From assembly GCF_903819215.1 (NCBI RefSeq), contig NZ_CAIJCT010000010.1: 64,000 nt of DNA. The stretch is one strand, 5' to 3'. Origin of the DNA: Aedoeadaptatus coxii (GTDB taxonomy: Bacteria > Bacillota > Clostridia > Tissierellales > Peptoniphilaceae). Of this stretch, positions 8,645-17,784 are shown one piece after another. Position 1 is the stretch's first letter. Every line of letters starts with the position of its first letter. A model generated the notes under the pieces. It was not told the origin of the DNA. It saw only the letters and a list, made by a program, of their open reading frames with translations, and ran no database searches. A program made the position numbers and the translations under genes.

Positions 8645-9966
8645 AGCAAGTGTCCATCGTAACATTAGGTTGTTCTAAAAACGACGTCGACTCAAACCAA
8701 ATGCGGGGAATTTTAGATGAGGAAAAATATCGCTTTACAAATTCCGTAACGGATGCAGAAGTAATCGTCGTCAACACCTGCGGTTTTATCGACGCGGCAA
8801 AGGAAGAATCTATCGATACCATTTTAGATCTCGCCCGTCTAAAGACAGAAGGTAAGCTCGAAACCCTTCTTTTGGCCGGCTGTTTAGCTCAACGCTATCC
8901 CGACGAGCTTCTCGAATCTATTCCGGAAGCCGACGGTATTATAGGTCCCGGCCATATCCGATCGATTAACGATGCTATCGAAGGGGCTTATGAGAATAAA
9001 AAGCCTGTTTATACCGACTCCATCGAAACGGACTATATAGAATCCTTTAAGCGCGATGAGGTCTCGATTACGGAGTATGTAAAGATTTCAGAAGGCTGCA
9101 ATAATCGTTGCACTTACTGCATTATCCCTTATTTAAAGGGAAATAATATTAGCCGACCTATGGAAGCTATAATCGATGAAATCCAAAATCTAGTGGCACG
9201 AGGAACGCGCGAAGTTATTCTCATTGCCCAAAATACGACAGATTATGGTATCGATCTCTATGGTCGTTATGCCCTTGTGGATCTGTTAAAGGCGTTAAGA
9301 GACATCGAAGAATTAAAATGGGTACGCATTTTATACGCTTATCCCGATCATTTCGACGATGCGTTAATCGATGAAATGCGCGATAATCCTAAGGTATTAC
9401 CTTATATCGATATTCCCATTCAGCATGCGTCGAACAATGTGTTACGTGCAATGAACCGTAAAACCGATCGAAAATCGATCGAACAATTAATTGAGCGTTT
9501 ACGACTTCAAATTCCGCATATGGCCATTCGGTCTACATTTCTATTAGGTTTTCCCGGTGAAACTGATGACGACTTCCTAGAGGTTATGGACTTTATCGAG
9601 AATACGCCAATTGATCGCGCCGGAGCCTTTGCTTACTCAAAAGAAGAGGGCACACCGGCTGCTGATATGGAGGACCAAATTGCCGATGAAATTAAAGGTG
9701 AGCGCGTGGAAAATTTTATGGCCGCCCAAATGCTATCCTCTGAAAATCTTATGGAAAAGCATATTGGAAGGACTTTAGAAGTTCTCATTACGGAAGAAGG
9801 GGATGGCGGCTATATCGGCAGATCCTATTTAGATGCGCCGGATATCGACGGTATCGTTACGGTTCAATCAGAAAAAGTATTAGAACCCGGAGAATTCGTA
9901 TACGTGGAAATAACGGAGGCATCGGCCTACGATTTAGGAGGCATTTACATTGAACATAGCAAATAA
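8641..9966 (+). CDS. rimO: Ribosomal protein S12 methylthiotransferase
   Basis: Radical-SAM enzyme that adds a methylthio group to the conserved aspartate of S12. The N-terminal UPF0004 domain has the three cysteines for the auxiliary cluster (TLGCSKN, NTCGFID, AGCLAQ). The radical-SAM domain has CNNRCTYC, with ISRP after it. A C-terminal TRAM domain covers roughly the last 65 residues. It is told apart from its relative MiaB, also in this window, by the LGCSKNxVDSN start. Length is 441, and its 3' end overlaps pgsA by 17 bases. Confidence 0.95.
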   Translation: MKQVSIVTLGCSKNDVDSNQMRGILDEEKYRFTNSVTDAEVIVVNTCGFIDAAKEESIDTILDLARLKTEGKLETLLLAGCLAQRYPDELLESIPEADGIIGPGHIRSINDAIEGAYENKKPVYTDSIETDYIESFKRDEVSITEYVKISEGCNNRCTYCIIPYLKGNNISRPMEAIIDEIQNLVARGTREVILIAQNTTDYGIDLYGRYALVDLLKALRDIEELKWVRILYAYPDHFDDALIDEMRDNPKVLPYIDIPIQHASNNVLRAMNRKTDRKSIEQLIERLRLQIPHMAIRSTFLLGFPGETDDDFLEVMDFIENTPIDRAGAFAYSKEEGTPAADMEDQIADEIKGERVENFMAAQMLSSENLMEKHIGRTLEVLITEEGDGGYIGRSYLDAPDIDGIVTVQSEKVLEPGEFVYVEITEASAYDLGGIYIEHSK

Positions 9967-10483
9967 ACTTACGGTTTTGCGACTCGCATTGGTGCCGATT
10001 TTTGTAGTACTGATGCTGATAGGTACGCAAGCGACAACCATTTTAGGCGCCATCGTCTTTACTATCGCCTCGTTTACCGACTTCCTCGACGGCCATTTGG
10101 CGAGAAAGTATAATCTCGTCACGACATTCGGTAAATTTTTAGACCCGTTAGCAGATAAGGTTCTCACCATATCAGGGTTCATTATTTTAGTAGAGCAAAA
10201 TATTATACCCGCGTGGGGAGTCATCGTGATCGTAGCAAGAGAATTGGCTATTACGGGATTCCGTATTATTGCGGCTTCAGAAGATATTACTATTGCCGCA
10301 AGTCCCTTCGGTAAACTGAAGACCATTACACAGTTGGCTTCGTTAATCGCTTTATTATTTTCTCCACCCATTCCTCAGGGAATCGGCGTATTTATCTTCT
10401 ATATTGCCGTCATTTTAACGGTACTTAGCGGTATCGACTATTTCATTAAGAATAAAACCGTCCTCGACTTGGAAAATATGTAG
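9950..10483 (+). CDS. pgsA: CDP-diacylglycerol-glycerol-3-phosphate 3-phosphatidyltransferase
   Basis: PgsA makes phosphatidylglycerol phosphate, the committed step to anionic phospholipids. The CDP-alcohol phosphotransferase motif is complete: DGHLAR, then GKFLDPLAD about nine residues later. The rest is hydrophobic with about five membrane segments in 177 residues. The start is TTG at 9950, chosen because AGGAGG lies ten bases before it inside the end of rimO. rimO-pgsA-cinA-recA is a common Firmicute run. Confidence 0.94.
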   Translation: MNIANKLTVLRLALVPIFVVLMLIGTQATTILGAIVFTIASFTDFLDGHLARKYNLVTTFGKFLDPLADKVLTISGFIILVEQNIIPAWGVIVIVARELAITGFRIIAASEDITIAASPFGKLKTITQLASLIALLFSPPIPQGIGVFIFYIAVILTVLSGIDYFIKNKTVLDLENM

Positions 10484-10491
10484 GAGTTTTT

Positions 10492-11748
10492 ATGATTTCA
10501 GAAATCATCACCATCGGAACGGAGATCCTCATCGGTTCCATTACTAATACAAATGGCCCATACCTCTCTCGAAAGCTTACGGATTTCGGCTACGAGGTAC
10601 GCTATCACGAATCCGTACGGGACAATTACGACGATATACGAGACGCCATTGAACTTGCTATGAAAAGAAGTGATGTCATCTTTCTCTGCGGCGGTTTAGG
10701 GCCTACTCAAGATGATATGACTAAACAAGCTTTGGCGCATGCTCTTGGGTTGGAACTCGTCTTTGACGAGGAGACGTGGAATCATATCGTAAATGTCTCC
10801 ATGAGTTTTTCGAAGAAGATTACGGAAAATAATAAGCGTCAGGCAGAATTTCCAAAAGGCGCCATTATTATCGATAATCCCAAGGGAACGGCACCGGGGT
10901 GTCTTCTGAATTACGAAGGAAAGCAATTTTTCCTTATGCCCGGTCCGCCGAGAGAATTCGAACCCATGGCAGACGATATCGTCGAAAATTACTTAGAAAA
11001 AGTAGCAGGCGAAAACTTTGTTACGAGTCTTCCCCTCGTTAATATCGGCGAATCTCTTTGCGAATCCATTTTAAGAAAGGAAAAGATCGAAACGGAAAAT
11101 GTAGAGATCAATACTTTTGCTAAAACCGGAGAAGTGGAAATTAAATTAATCGCCCATGCGGAAAATCCTGAGGATGTTCCAAAAGTCGGCAAGGAGCACG
11201 CTATGGCTGTGGATCGCGTTAAAGAGCTTTTTAAAGATAACCTTTACGGCAATGGCGAAAGGGATTCTTTCGAAACCCTCGTCGATCTTTTGCGCGAAAA
11301 GAAGATGACCATCAGCTTTGCCGAATCAGTAACCGGTGGCACACTCGCGACGATGATTACAGGGGTTGCCGGTGCCAGCGACATTTTAAAAGAGAGCTTT
11401 ATTACCTACAGCAACGAAACGAAAGAAAAGCTTTTAAAGGTGAACCCGGAAACCATTGAAACCTATAGCGTAGTGTCGGAGGACGTGGCTAGAGAAATGA
11501 GTGAAGGGCTGTATCATAAGACGAACTCCACTTACACCGTTGCCACAACAGGGGAGGCAGGACCCAAGCCCTCTACGAACCACGAAGTAGGAACAGTTTT
11601 TTATTCTATTCGAAAAGACGGAGAAGAAATTCTCGGCGGCAAACGACTTTTTAAGGGAGACCGTAAGACTATCCAGTATAGAAGTTCTAAATTTATTTTA
11701 GCTTCCATTTTATTACACGAGTTAGGAGTGCATCATGGACGAAAGTAA
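10492..11748 (+). CDS. cinA: CinA: nicotinamide-nucleotide amidase / competence-damage protein
   Basis: The N-terminal MoaB-like domain (about 1-170) has EIITIGTEILIG and LCGGLGPTQDDMTK; COG1058 members are ADP-ribose pyrophosphatases. The C-terminal domain (about 255-415) has SFAESVTGG and ATTGEAGP, matching NMN deamidase (PncC). The usual motif there reads GIAGP, so E in place of I is a mild difference. Length 418 is full. ATG at 10492 follows TAGGAG. The last 14 bases overlap recA. Confidence 0.93.
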   Translation: MISEIITIGTEILIGSITNTNGPYLSRKLTDFGYEVRYHESVRDNYDDIRDAIELAMKRSDVIFLCGGLGPTQDDMTKQALAHALGLELVFDEETWNHIVNVSMSFSKKITENNKRQAEFPKGAIIIDNPKGTAPGCLLNYEGKQFFLMPGPPREFEPMADDIVENYLEKVAGENFVTSLPLVNIGESLCESILRKEKIETENVEINTFAKTGEVEIKLIAHAENPEDVPKVGKEHAMAVDRVKELFKDNLYGNGERDSFETLVDLLREKKMTISFAESVTGGTLATMITGVAGASDILKESFITYSNETKEKLLKVNPETIETYSVVSEDVAREMSEGLYHKTNSTYTVATTGEAGPKPSTNHEVGTVFYSIRKDGEEILGGKRLFKGDRKTIQYRSSKFILASILLHELGVHHGRK

Positions 11749-12772
11749 AAGAAGAGCGTTAGACGACGCCATCGCTAAAATTGAAAAAGAATATGGCAAA
11801 GGCGCCATTATGCGCCTCGGTGAAAATGCAAATTTACATGTGGAATCCATTCCCACAGGATCTTTAAGTTTAGACGTGGCATTAGGTATCGGCGGTATTC
11901 CCCGCGGTCGCATTTTGGAAATTTACGGTCCTGAATCTTCCGGTAAAACGACGCTGGCTCTTCATATGATTGCTGAAGCGCAAAAACTCGGAGGAACGGC
12001 TGCATTCATCGACGCAGAACATGCTTTAGATCCGACCTACAGCAAGAATTTAGGCGTCGATACAGAAAACCTCATTATTTCACAACCGGATACCGGAGAA
12101 CAGGCTCTTGAAATTACAGAAAGTTTGGTTCGCAGCAACGCAGTCGATTTAATCGTCGTCGACTCGGTAGCCGCCCTCGTTCCCAAAGCCGAAATAGAAG
12201 GGGAGATGGGCGACAGTCATATGGGCCTCCAAGCGCGTTTGATGAGCCAAGGTTTAAGAAAGCTGACAGGCGCCATTAGCAAGTCAAAGGCGTCGGTTAT
12301 CTTTATTAACCAACTTCGCGAAAAAATCGGCGTCATGTTCGGTAATCCGGAAACTACGACCGGAGGGCGAGCTCTTAAATTCTTTACCTCAGTACGTATG
12401 GATATTCGTCGCATCGACAGCATCAAAAAAGGCGACGATATTATCGGAAACCGCGTTCGCGTGAAGGTCGTAAAAAACAAAGTGGCACCGCCATTTAAAA
12501 AGGCAGAATTTGATATTATGTACGGCACCGGTATTTCAAAAGTAGGAAGTACTTTGGACGCCGCCGTCGAAGCGGGCATCGTCGAAAAAGCGGGATCCTG
12601 GTTTAGCTATGGCGATGAAAAACTTGGTCAAGGTCGCGAAAATGCAAAAAATTTCTTACTTGAAAATCACGATCTTTTAGACGAAATTGATCATAAAGTT
12701 CGCCAACATTATCATATGGAAAATGATCAAGATACTATGGAGGCAAGTAATCGACCGTCTGAGGAGGAATAA
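11735..12772 (+). CDS. recA: Recombinase A
   Basis: RecA forms filaments on single-stranded DNA, drives strand exchange and triggers LexA self-cleavage. Walker A GPESSGKTT (near residue 67), the Walker B segment LIVVDSVAALVPKAEIEGEMGD and loop L2 (near FGNPETTTGGRALKFF) are intact. Length is 345. It starts inside cinA with no room for a promoter of its own, and no LexA-box-like dyad was seen just upstream. Expression therefore seems tied to the upstream operon or to a promoter inside cinA. Confidence 0.98.
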   Translation: MDESKRRALDDAIAKIEKEYGKGAIMRLGENANLHVESIPTGSLSLDVALGIGGIPRGRILEIYGPESSGKTTLALHMIAEAQKLGGTAAFIDAEHALDPTYSKNLGVDTENLIISQPDTGEQALEITESLVRSNAVDLIVVDSVAALVPKAEIEGEMGDSHMGLQARLMSQGLRKLTGAISKSKASVIFINQLREKIGVMFGNPETTTGGRALKFFTSVRMDIRRIDSIKKGDDIIGNRVRVKVVKNKVAPPFKKAEFDIMYGTGISKVGSTLDAAVEAGIVEKAGSWFSYGDEKLGQGRENAKNFLLENHDLLDEIDHKVRQHYHMENDQDTMEASNRPSEEE

Positions 12773-12775
12773 TCC

Positions 12776-13756
12776 TTGAGATTTATCTACTTCACCGATA
12801 GCCATATTCGCGGCACGAATCCAAAATCACGTACGGATAATTTTTTTGAGACGGTAATGGATAAGCTTCGGGAAATTCAAGAACTTTCCCTTTCGTGGAA
12901 TGCCGACTATATTCTACATGGGGGCGATCTCTTTGATCGTCCCGATGTTTCCATATCGGTTATGAATGACATTATCCCCGTCCTTCAAAAATTTACAATG
13001 CCCTTTTATGTTATTAGTGGCAATCATGATATTTACGGCCATAATCCCATCACCTTGCCACGGACCATGATGGGATTATTAAATACGCTCGGAATTATTC
13101 ATATTATTAATGACGAAAGCATATTGTTAGAAGACGGAGAAACGACGGTTCAATTAAGCGGTTCACCTTATATTTATGGTCTCGATCGGGAGGAAAATCG
13201 CGATCTCTATCTCGTCAAGGAGAAGGATTCAAAGGCGGATTTTGCCATTCATTTGGTTCATGGATTTTTAATGACCGACAGTACCAAGGCCATGTTTTCT
13301 CACACCACTATTTCCGATATCGTCGATACTAAAGCGGATTTAACATTGTGTGGACATTTACACGACGGCATTCCTATTACTGAAGTTGAAGGAAAAATAT
13401 TCGCAAATCCCGGGGCGATGGTGCGCATCTCAAATTCTCTTACAGAACTTAAACGGCGCCCGAAAATTCTTTTAATCGACGTTATCAAAGATGAATGCAC
13501 CATTGAAGAGTATGAACTGAAATCAGCAAAACCCGGCGACGAGGTTCTGGATCGTACGGAAATCGAAATGCACAAATTCAAACGTAGGGAACTCGCAGAA
13601 TTTAAAGAATCCATTGAAAGCACGGGAACCTATGATCGCATCAATTTTCTGGACGTCATCGTCGATATCGCCGAAAACGAAAAGCTGGATAAAAATATAA
13701 AGGAAGAAGCGTTAAACCGCATTGCAGATGTAGAGGAGCGAAGGAGTAATCTGTGA
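12776..13756 (+). CDS. SbcD/Mre11-like metallophosphoesterase
   Basis: The calcineurin-like nuclease motifs are in order: FTDSHI (about residue 7), GGDLFDR (about 49), GNHD (about 82), VHGF (about 162) and GHLHD (about 197), as in SbcD/Mre11 nucleases that process DNA ends with a Rad50-type ATPase. Length 326 is shorter than typical SbcD. The start is TTG at 12776, three bases after the recA stop, set by GAGGAGG. The end overlaps the next ATPase gene by four bases. By family and context this is the nuclease partner of the split ATPase downstream. Canonical sbcD identity is not claimed. Confidence 0.85.
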   Translation: MRFIYFTDSHIRGTNPKSRTDNFFETVMDKLREIQELSLSWNADYILHGGDLFDRPDVSISVMNDIIPVLQKFTMPFYVISGNHDIYGHNPITLPRTMMGLLNTLGIIHIINDESILLEDGETTVQLSGSPYIYGLDREENRDLYLVKEKDSKADFAIHLVHGFLMTDSTKAMFSHTTISDIVDTKADLTLCGHLHDGIPITEVEGKIFANPGAMVRISNSLTELKRRPKILLIDVIKDECTIEEYELKSAKPGDEVLDRTEIEMHKFKRRELAEFKESIESTGTYDRINFLDVIVDIAENEKLDKNIKEEALNRIADVEERRSNL

Positions 13757-15192
13757 AGTATATTGAAAAAATAATCTTAAAAAATTTTCAATCCCACGAC
13801 TATACCGAGCTCGATTTATCCCGCGGCGTCAATGTTATCGTCGGCCCATCCGATAGTGGTAAAACTGCCATTATGCGTGCTTTACGCTGGAATCTCTTCA
13901 ACGAACCATCAGGTGTGGATTTCGTTCGGGAAGGGGAGAGCGAGGTATCGGTTACTATTCGCTTCCAAGATCGTGTGGAAATTGTTCGACTAAGAAGCAA
14001 ATCTAAAAATCAATACATTTTAAGAGAGCCGAATGAAGAAGAAGTTATCTTTGAGGGCTTCGGTACTTACGTGCCTCAGGAAATTCGCGAAGTCACCGGT
14101 ATCTATAAGGTGATGCTCGACGATAAAAAATCCCTTCCCCTGAATTTTTCCGATCAGTTGGAAGGACCTTTTTTACTTCAGGAAACCGATGCTTACAAGG
14201 CACAGGCCATCGGACGCATGGTCGGAGTGGACGTTTTAGACGAAGCCATGCGCAATACCCTTCGAGATAAAAAACAATTATCGACGCAAAAAGATCTTAT
14301 AGAATCGGATATAGAGCAAACAGAAAAATCCCTCGAAGTATTTGACAGCCTCGACGAAAAATTAAATCGTCGCGACAAGCTGAACGCCTATTTGCATAAA
14401 TTAAAGACTATGCAAAATCGTTTAGAAGAAGCCGGTAGGCATATGCAGCGGTTTCAGAACATAAAAGCCGAACGAGCCAAGGTGGTTTCGGTATTGAGAG
14501 AGTACGATCATCTCGACGCCATAAAAGATCAATTGCTTTTGTTGGAATCTAAGGCGCGCCGTTACACGCAAGATCGTTTGCTAATGGATAGCTATATACG
14601 GAATCGCCGGGAACATATGGATACTAAGAGTATCATCGAACAACTAGGCGACGGCGCAACGCTTGATGAACTATTCCGTTCTCTATACTTAAATAACGAG
14701 CGTTTAACGACGATTCAACCCTTACATCATGCTTATCAGCGTTTGCGTGACGATCTAAACTCAACGAAGAATATGTTAAATCGTCTATCCACTATTGATG
14801 AATATCGTGGGGAAGAACTCCTTGCTAACTTTGCAAGATATAGAGAACGCCAAGAGCTACTTCAACACTATCGAGAGCTGCAAGATCGACTTCGACGGGG
14901 TCGCGAATTTATGAATCAATTTAAATCAATTGACAGAGTTGGCGATATTTTGGTTAAAACCGAGAAAGAAAAGGAGAATGTTAAAATCTTTAACGCTGTT
15001 TTAGCCACTTGGAAAGAGCTTTCGACAGAACAGGAACATTGTAAAAAGGCGCTTACAGAAGCGCGAACACAAACAGAAAACGCGTTGGATGATTATATGT
15101 CCGCTCTTTCTCAAGCAGGCACATGTCCGCTTTGCAGACAGCCCATCGACGAAGAGCATCTCACAGCCATTAAGAAAAGTTTGGAGGACTAA
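13753..15192 (+). CDS. Rad50/SbcC-like ATPase, N-terminal half ending at a zinc hook
   Basis: The N-terminus is a Rad50/SbcC ATPase lobe: KNFQSHD, then Walker A GPSDSGKTA (about 31-39) and a Q-loop-like segment near 135-145. About 290 residues of mostly helical coiled-coil-like sequence follow, with recurring leucine/tyrosine-spaced hairpins. At residues 458-461 there is CPLC, the Rad50 zinc-hook motif, and the protein stops 18 residues later. A normal SbcC continues through a second coil to the Walker B lobe; here those parts are in the next two genes. The ends are clean, with a ribosome site for the following gene, so this looks like a real gene rather than a sequencing error. Confidence 0.82.
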   Translation: MKYIEKIILKNFQSHDYTELDLSRGVNVIVGPSDSGKTAIMRALRWNLFNEPSGVDFVREGESEVSVTIRFQDRVEIVRLRSKSKNQYILREPNEEEVIFEGFGTYVPQEIREVTGIYKVMLDDKKSLPLNFSDQLEGPFLLQETDAYKAQAIGRMVGVDVLDEAMRNTLRDKKQLSTQKDLIESDIEQTEKSLEVFDSLDEKLNRRDKLNAYLHKLKTMQNRLEEAGRHMQRFQNIKAERAKVVSVLREYDHLDAIKDQLLLLESKARRYTQDRLLMDSYIRNRREHMDTKSIIEQLGDGATLDELFRSLYLNNERLTTIQPLHHAYQRLRDDLNSTKNMLNRLSTIDEYRGEELLANFARYRERQELLQHYRELQDRLRRGREFMNQFKSIDRVGDILVKTEKEKENVKIFNAVLATWKELSTEQEHCKKALTEARTQTENALDDYMSALSQAGTCPLCRQPIDEEHLTAIKKSLED

Positions 15193-15432
15193 ATGAATCT
15201 TGAACAACAAATCAATGAATTAAATCGCCGCTATGAACGAGCAAAGGACACTCGTAAACGTGCGGAATGGCGTATGGAAGAGCTTGAAAAAGAAGAGAAG
15301 GAGCTTAATGAAAAGATTAAGGCTTTGGGTTTAGACCCGGATTCTCTCGAAGCGGAAATTCAAAAAATAGAAAAAGAAATTCAAGATTTATTAAGTGAAG
15401 CGGAACGTCTACTTCCCGAGGAACGTCCATGA
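15193..15432 (+). CDS. Small coiled-coil protein between the two Rad50-like halves
   Basis: This 79-residue protein is almost wholly charged and helix-forming, with heptad-like spacing (QQINELNRRYERAKD, then many E and K) and a break at GLDPDS near residue 46. It has no cysteine or recognisable domain. Its ATG directly follows the stop of the N-terminal half, with GGAGG five bases before it, and its stop overlaps the C-terminal half (ATGA). I infer it contributes part of the return strand of the coiled-coil arm or links the two halves. The function is otherwise unknown. Confidence 0.7.
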   Translation: MNLEQQINELNRRYERAKDTRKRAEWRMEELEKEEKELNEKIKALGLDPDSLEAEIQKIEKEIQDLLSEAERLLPEERP

Positions 15433-16097
15433 TTATTCAAGAATTTGAAGATCGTCTTCAAATATTTTCTAAAACCGTAGATCAGGAAGAGGCACGTCGC
15501 GATCTCATTCGCGACAATCTGAAAAAACAGGAGGCCTCTTTACAAGCTATCGAATCAAAAGAAAAACTTTTAAACGGTGTGGTTATTCTTCTTCAAAAGG
15601 CAGCAGATTATTCGAGGACACAAGCCAAACGCCAAATTGAAGATATCGTGACCCAGTCTATCGCCTATATTATGCAAAACAGTTCAAAGTTTACCGTCGA
15701 TCTTTTGGAAAAGCGCGATCTTCCCATTGCCGAATTTTATGTAGAATCGGACTATGGCGATTACAGCGTCAAAACAAAACCCGAGCAGAGTAGAGGGGGA
15801 GGGGTGGTAGACATCGTCTCCCTGGCCCTCCGCATTGCTTTTTTAGAAAATCATCGTCCTAAAATCGAAGGCCCTCTCTTTTTAGATGAACCGGGCAAAC
15901 ATATTAGCAATGATTACATTTTTAATATGGGCGAATTTTTAAAAGAATGTTCCCGTTTATTTAATCGTCAAATTATTATGGTGACCCACGACGATTATCT
16001 TACGAATATTTGTGACAAAGGTTTTCGCGTAGACATTCGTAACGGTAAAAGTTCTGTTAACGCCATTATAAACGATGAAAGTGACAGCATTGGTTAA
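15429..16097 (+). CDS. Rad50/SbcC-like ATPase, C-terminal half
   Basis: About 75 residues of helical coil lead into a C-terminal ATPase lobe. SRGGGVVDIVSLALRIAF (about 120-137) stands where the ABC signature is expected, followed by Walker B with D-loop GPLFLDEPGKHIS (about 147-159) and the H-loop MVTHDD. There is no Walker A, so the protein needs the N-terminal half to make an ATP site. Length is 222. The start overlaps the preceding stop by four bases. The signature differs from the LSGGE form of classical SbcC and resembles phage-type Rad50 relatives. Confidence 0.8.
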   Translation: MIIQEFEDRLQIFSKTVDQEEARRDLIRDNLKKQEASLQAIESKEKLLNGVVILLQKAADYSRTQAKRQIEDIVTQSIAYIMQNSSKFTVDLLEKRDLPIAEFYVESDYGDYSVKTKPEQSRGGGVVDIVSLALRIAFLENHRPKIEGPLFLDEPGKHISNDYIFNMGEFLKECSRLFNRQIIMVTHDDYLTNICDKGFRVDIRNGKSSVNAIINDESDSIG

Positions 16098-16100
16098 TGC

Positions 16101-16131
16101 TTTACACGGTAATAAGATTCTATGTTATAAT
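16101..16131 (+). promoter_or_regulatory. Promoter of rny
   Basis: TTTACA (16101-16106) and a perfect TATAAT (16126-16131) preceded by TGT. The 19-base spacer is long, but the extended -10 compensates. It gives rny a start of its own, separate from the recA transcript. Confidence 0.6.
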
Positions 16132-16186
16132 GAATACGTGGTTTTTTACCATTTGAAACTTGAAAATTGAATAGGAGGTGTTCCAT

Positions 16187-17728
16187 TTGCCAGCATACAT
16201 TTTAATCATTGTGGCATTGTTTATTGGAATCCTCGGAGTAGCAATTGGTTATTTTATTCGTCGTAACATAGCAGAAGGTAAACTGAAGCATGCAGAAGAA
16301 TTAGCCAAGAATATCATCATTGATGCGGAACGAGATGCAGAAAACAATAAACGGGATATTTTATTCCAAGCGAAAGAAGAAATTCATAAGCTAAGAGACA
16401 CGGTACAACAGGAAAATGATGCTCGAAAGTCGGAACTTCAGCGTTTTGAAGACCGCTTGATTTCAAAAGAAGATCTTCTTCAATCCAAAAGTGCGACCCT
16501 CGAAAAGAAGGAAGCTCAAATTCTTGAACAACAAGAACGAATTCAAGAAAAAGAAGATTCAGTCGATGCGCTCATCGAAAAGAAATCGGAAGAGATTCAA
16601 CGAATTTCGGGATTATCTAAGGATGAAGCCAAGCAAATTCTTTTAAATCAGCTGGACAGCGAACTCACTCAGGAATCGGCTGTTAAAATTCGCGAATTTG
16701 AACGCCAAATCAAAGACGATAGTAAAAAGATTGCTCAAGATATCATCGTGCATTCTATTCAACGTCTCGCCGCCGATCAGGTAGCGGAAGCTACTGTTTC
16801 GGTCGTATCCCTTCCTAATGAAGAGATGAAGGGGCGTATTATCGGACGAGAAGGACGGAATATTCGTGCCATCGAATCCTTAACCGGCGTCGATTTAATT
16901 ATCGACGACACGCCGGAAGCGGTAGTCGTTTCTTCCTTTAATCCCATCCGACGGGAAATTGCACGACTGGCTCTTGAGAAGCTCGTTTTAGACGGTCGTA
17001 TTCACCCAACGCGTATCGAAGATACCGTTGAAAAAGCGCGACAAGAGGTCGACGATATTATTAAGGAAAGCGGCGAAGAAGCTGCCTTTGAAGCCGGCGT
17101 TCACGGTTTACATCCTGAACTTGTGAAATACTTAGGCCGTTTGAAATTCCGTACCAGTTTCGGACAAAACTGCTTGAGACATTCCATCGAAGTATCGAAA
17201 ATCGCCGGTTATCTGGCTGAAGAAGTGGGAGTCGATTCAAAACTGGCAAGACGTGCCGGTTTACTTCACGATTTAGGAAAATCCATAGATCATGAAGTAG
17301 AAGGTCCTCACGTAGAACTCGGTGTCGAGTTGGCGCGACGGTACAAAGAGCCTGAAGCTGTTATTAACGGCATCGAAGCTCATCACGGCGACGTAGAGTT
17401 TGCCAATTTAGAGGCTATACTCGTACAGGCTGCCGATGCCATCAGTGCGGCGCGTCCGGGCGCTCGTAGAGAAACAATCGAAACCTACATTAAGCGCTTA
17501 GAGCAATTAGAAGCCATTGCCGAAAACTTTGAAGGAATTGAAAAATCCTACGCCGTACAGGCTGGTAGAGAATTACGTATTATCGTAAAACCCGGCGAAG
17601 TGGATGAAGCGCATATGGTAACGACGGCTCGAAAGATCGCGCAGGAAATCGAATCACAATTGGATTTCCCCGGTCAAATCAAAGTCAATGTTATCCGCGA
17701 AACGCGCGCCATCGAGTACGCAAAATAA
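16187..17728 (+). CDS. rny: Ribonuclease Y
   Basis: Membrane-anchored endoribonuclease that initiates mRNA decay in Firmicutes. Residues 1-25 are a membrane anchor, about 30-190 form a long coiled coil, then a KH domain (IGREGRNIRAIE) and an HD domain (AGLLHDLGKSID, with HHGDVE later). Length is 513. The frame opens at a GTG at 16178, but that codon lies inside the AGGAGGTG ribosome site, so TTG at 16187, six bases after it, is the start. recA-rny proximity is common in Firmicutes; the Mre11/Rad50-like genes sit between them here. Confidence 0.95.
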   Translation: MPAYILIIVALFIGILGVAIGYFIRRNIAEGKLKHAEELAKNIIIDAERDAENNKRDILFQAKEEIHKLRDTVQQENDARKSELQRFEDRLISKEDLLQSKSATLEKKEAQILEQQERIQEKEDSVDALIEKKSEEIQRISGLSKDEAKQILLNQLDSELTQESAVKIREFERQIKDDSKKIAQDIIVHSIQRLAADQVAEATVSVVSLPNEEMKGRIIGREGRNIRAIESLTGVDLIIDDTPEAVVVSSFNPIRREIARLALEKLVLDGRIHPTRIEDTVEKARQEVDDIIKESGEEAAFEAGVHGLHPELVKYLGRLKFRTSFGQNCLRHSIEVSKIAGYLAEEVGVDSKLARRAGLLHDLGKSIDHEVEGPHVELGVELARRYKEPEAVINGIEAHHGDVEFANLEAILVQAADAISAARPGARRETIETYIKRLEQLEAIAENFEGIEKSYAVQAGRELRIIVKPGEVDEAHMVTTARKIAQEIESQLDFPGQIKVNVIRETRAIEYAK

Positions 17729-17729
17729 T

Positions 17730-17754
17730 AACCTGCCGCAAGGCAGGTTTTTTA
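17730..17754 (+). terminator. Terminator after rny
   Basis: An 8-bp stem (AACCTGCC/GGCAGGTT) with a GCAA loop is followed by a T run, directly after the rny stop. Confidence 0.9.
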
Positions 17755-17784
17755 TTACGAAAAACATGAGAAAGGAATCGATCG

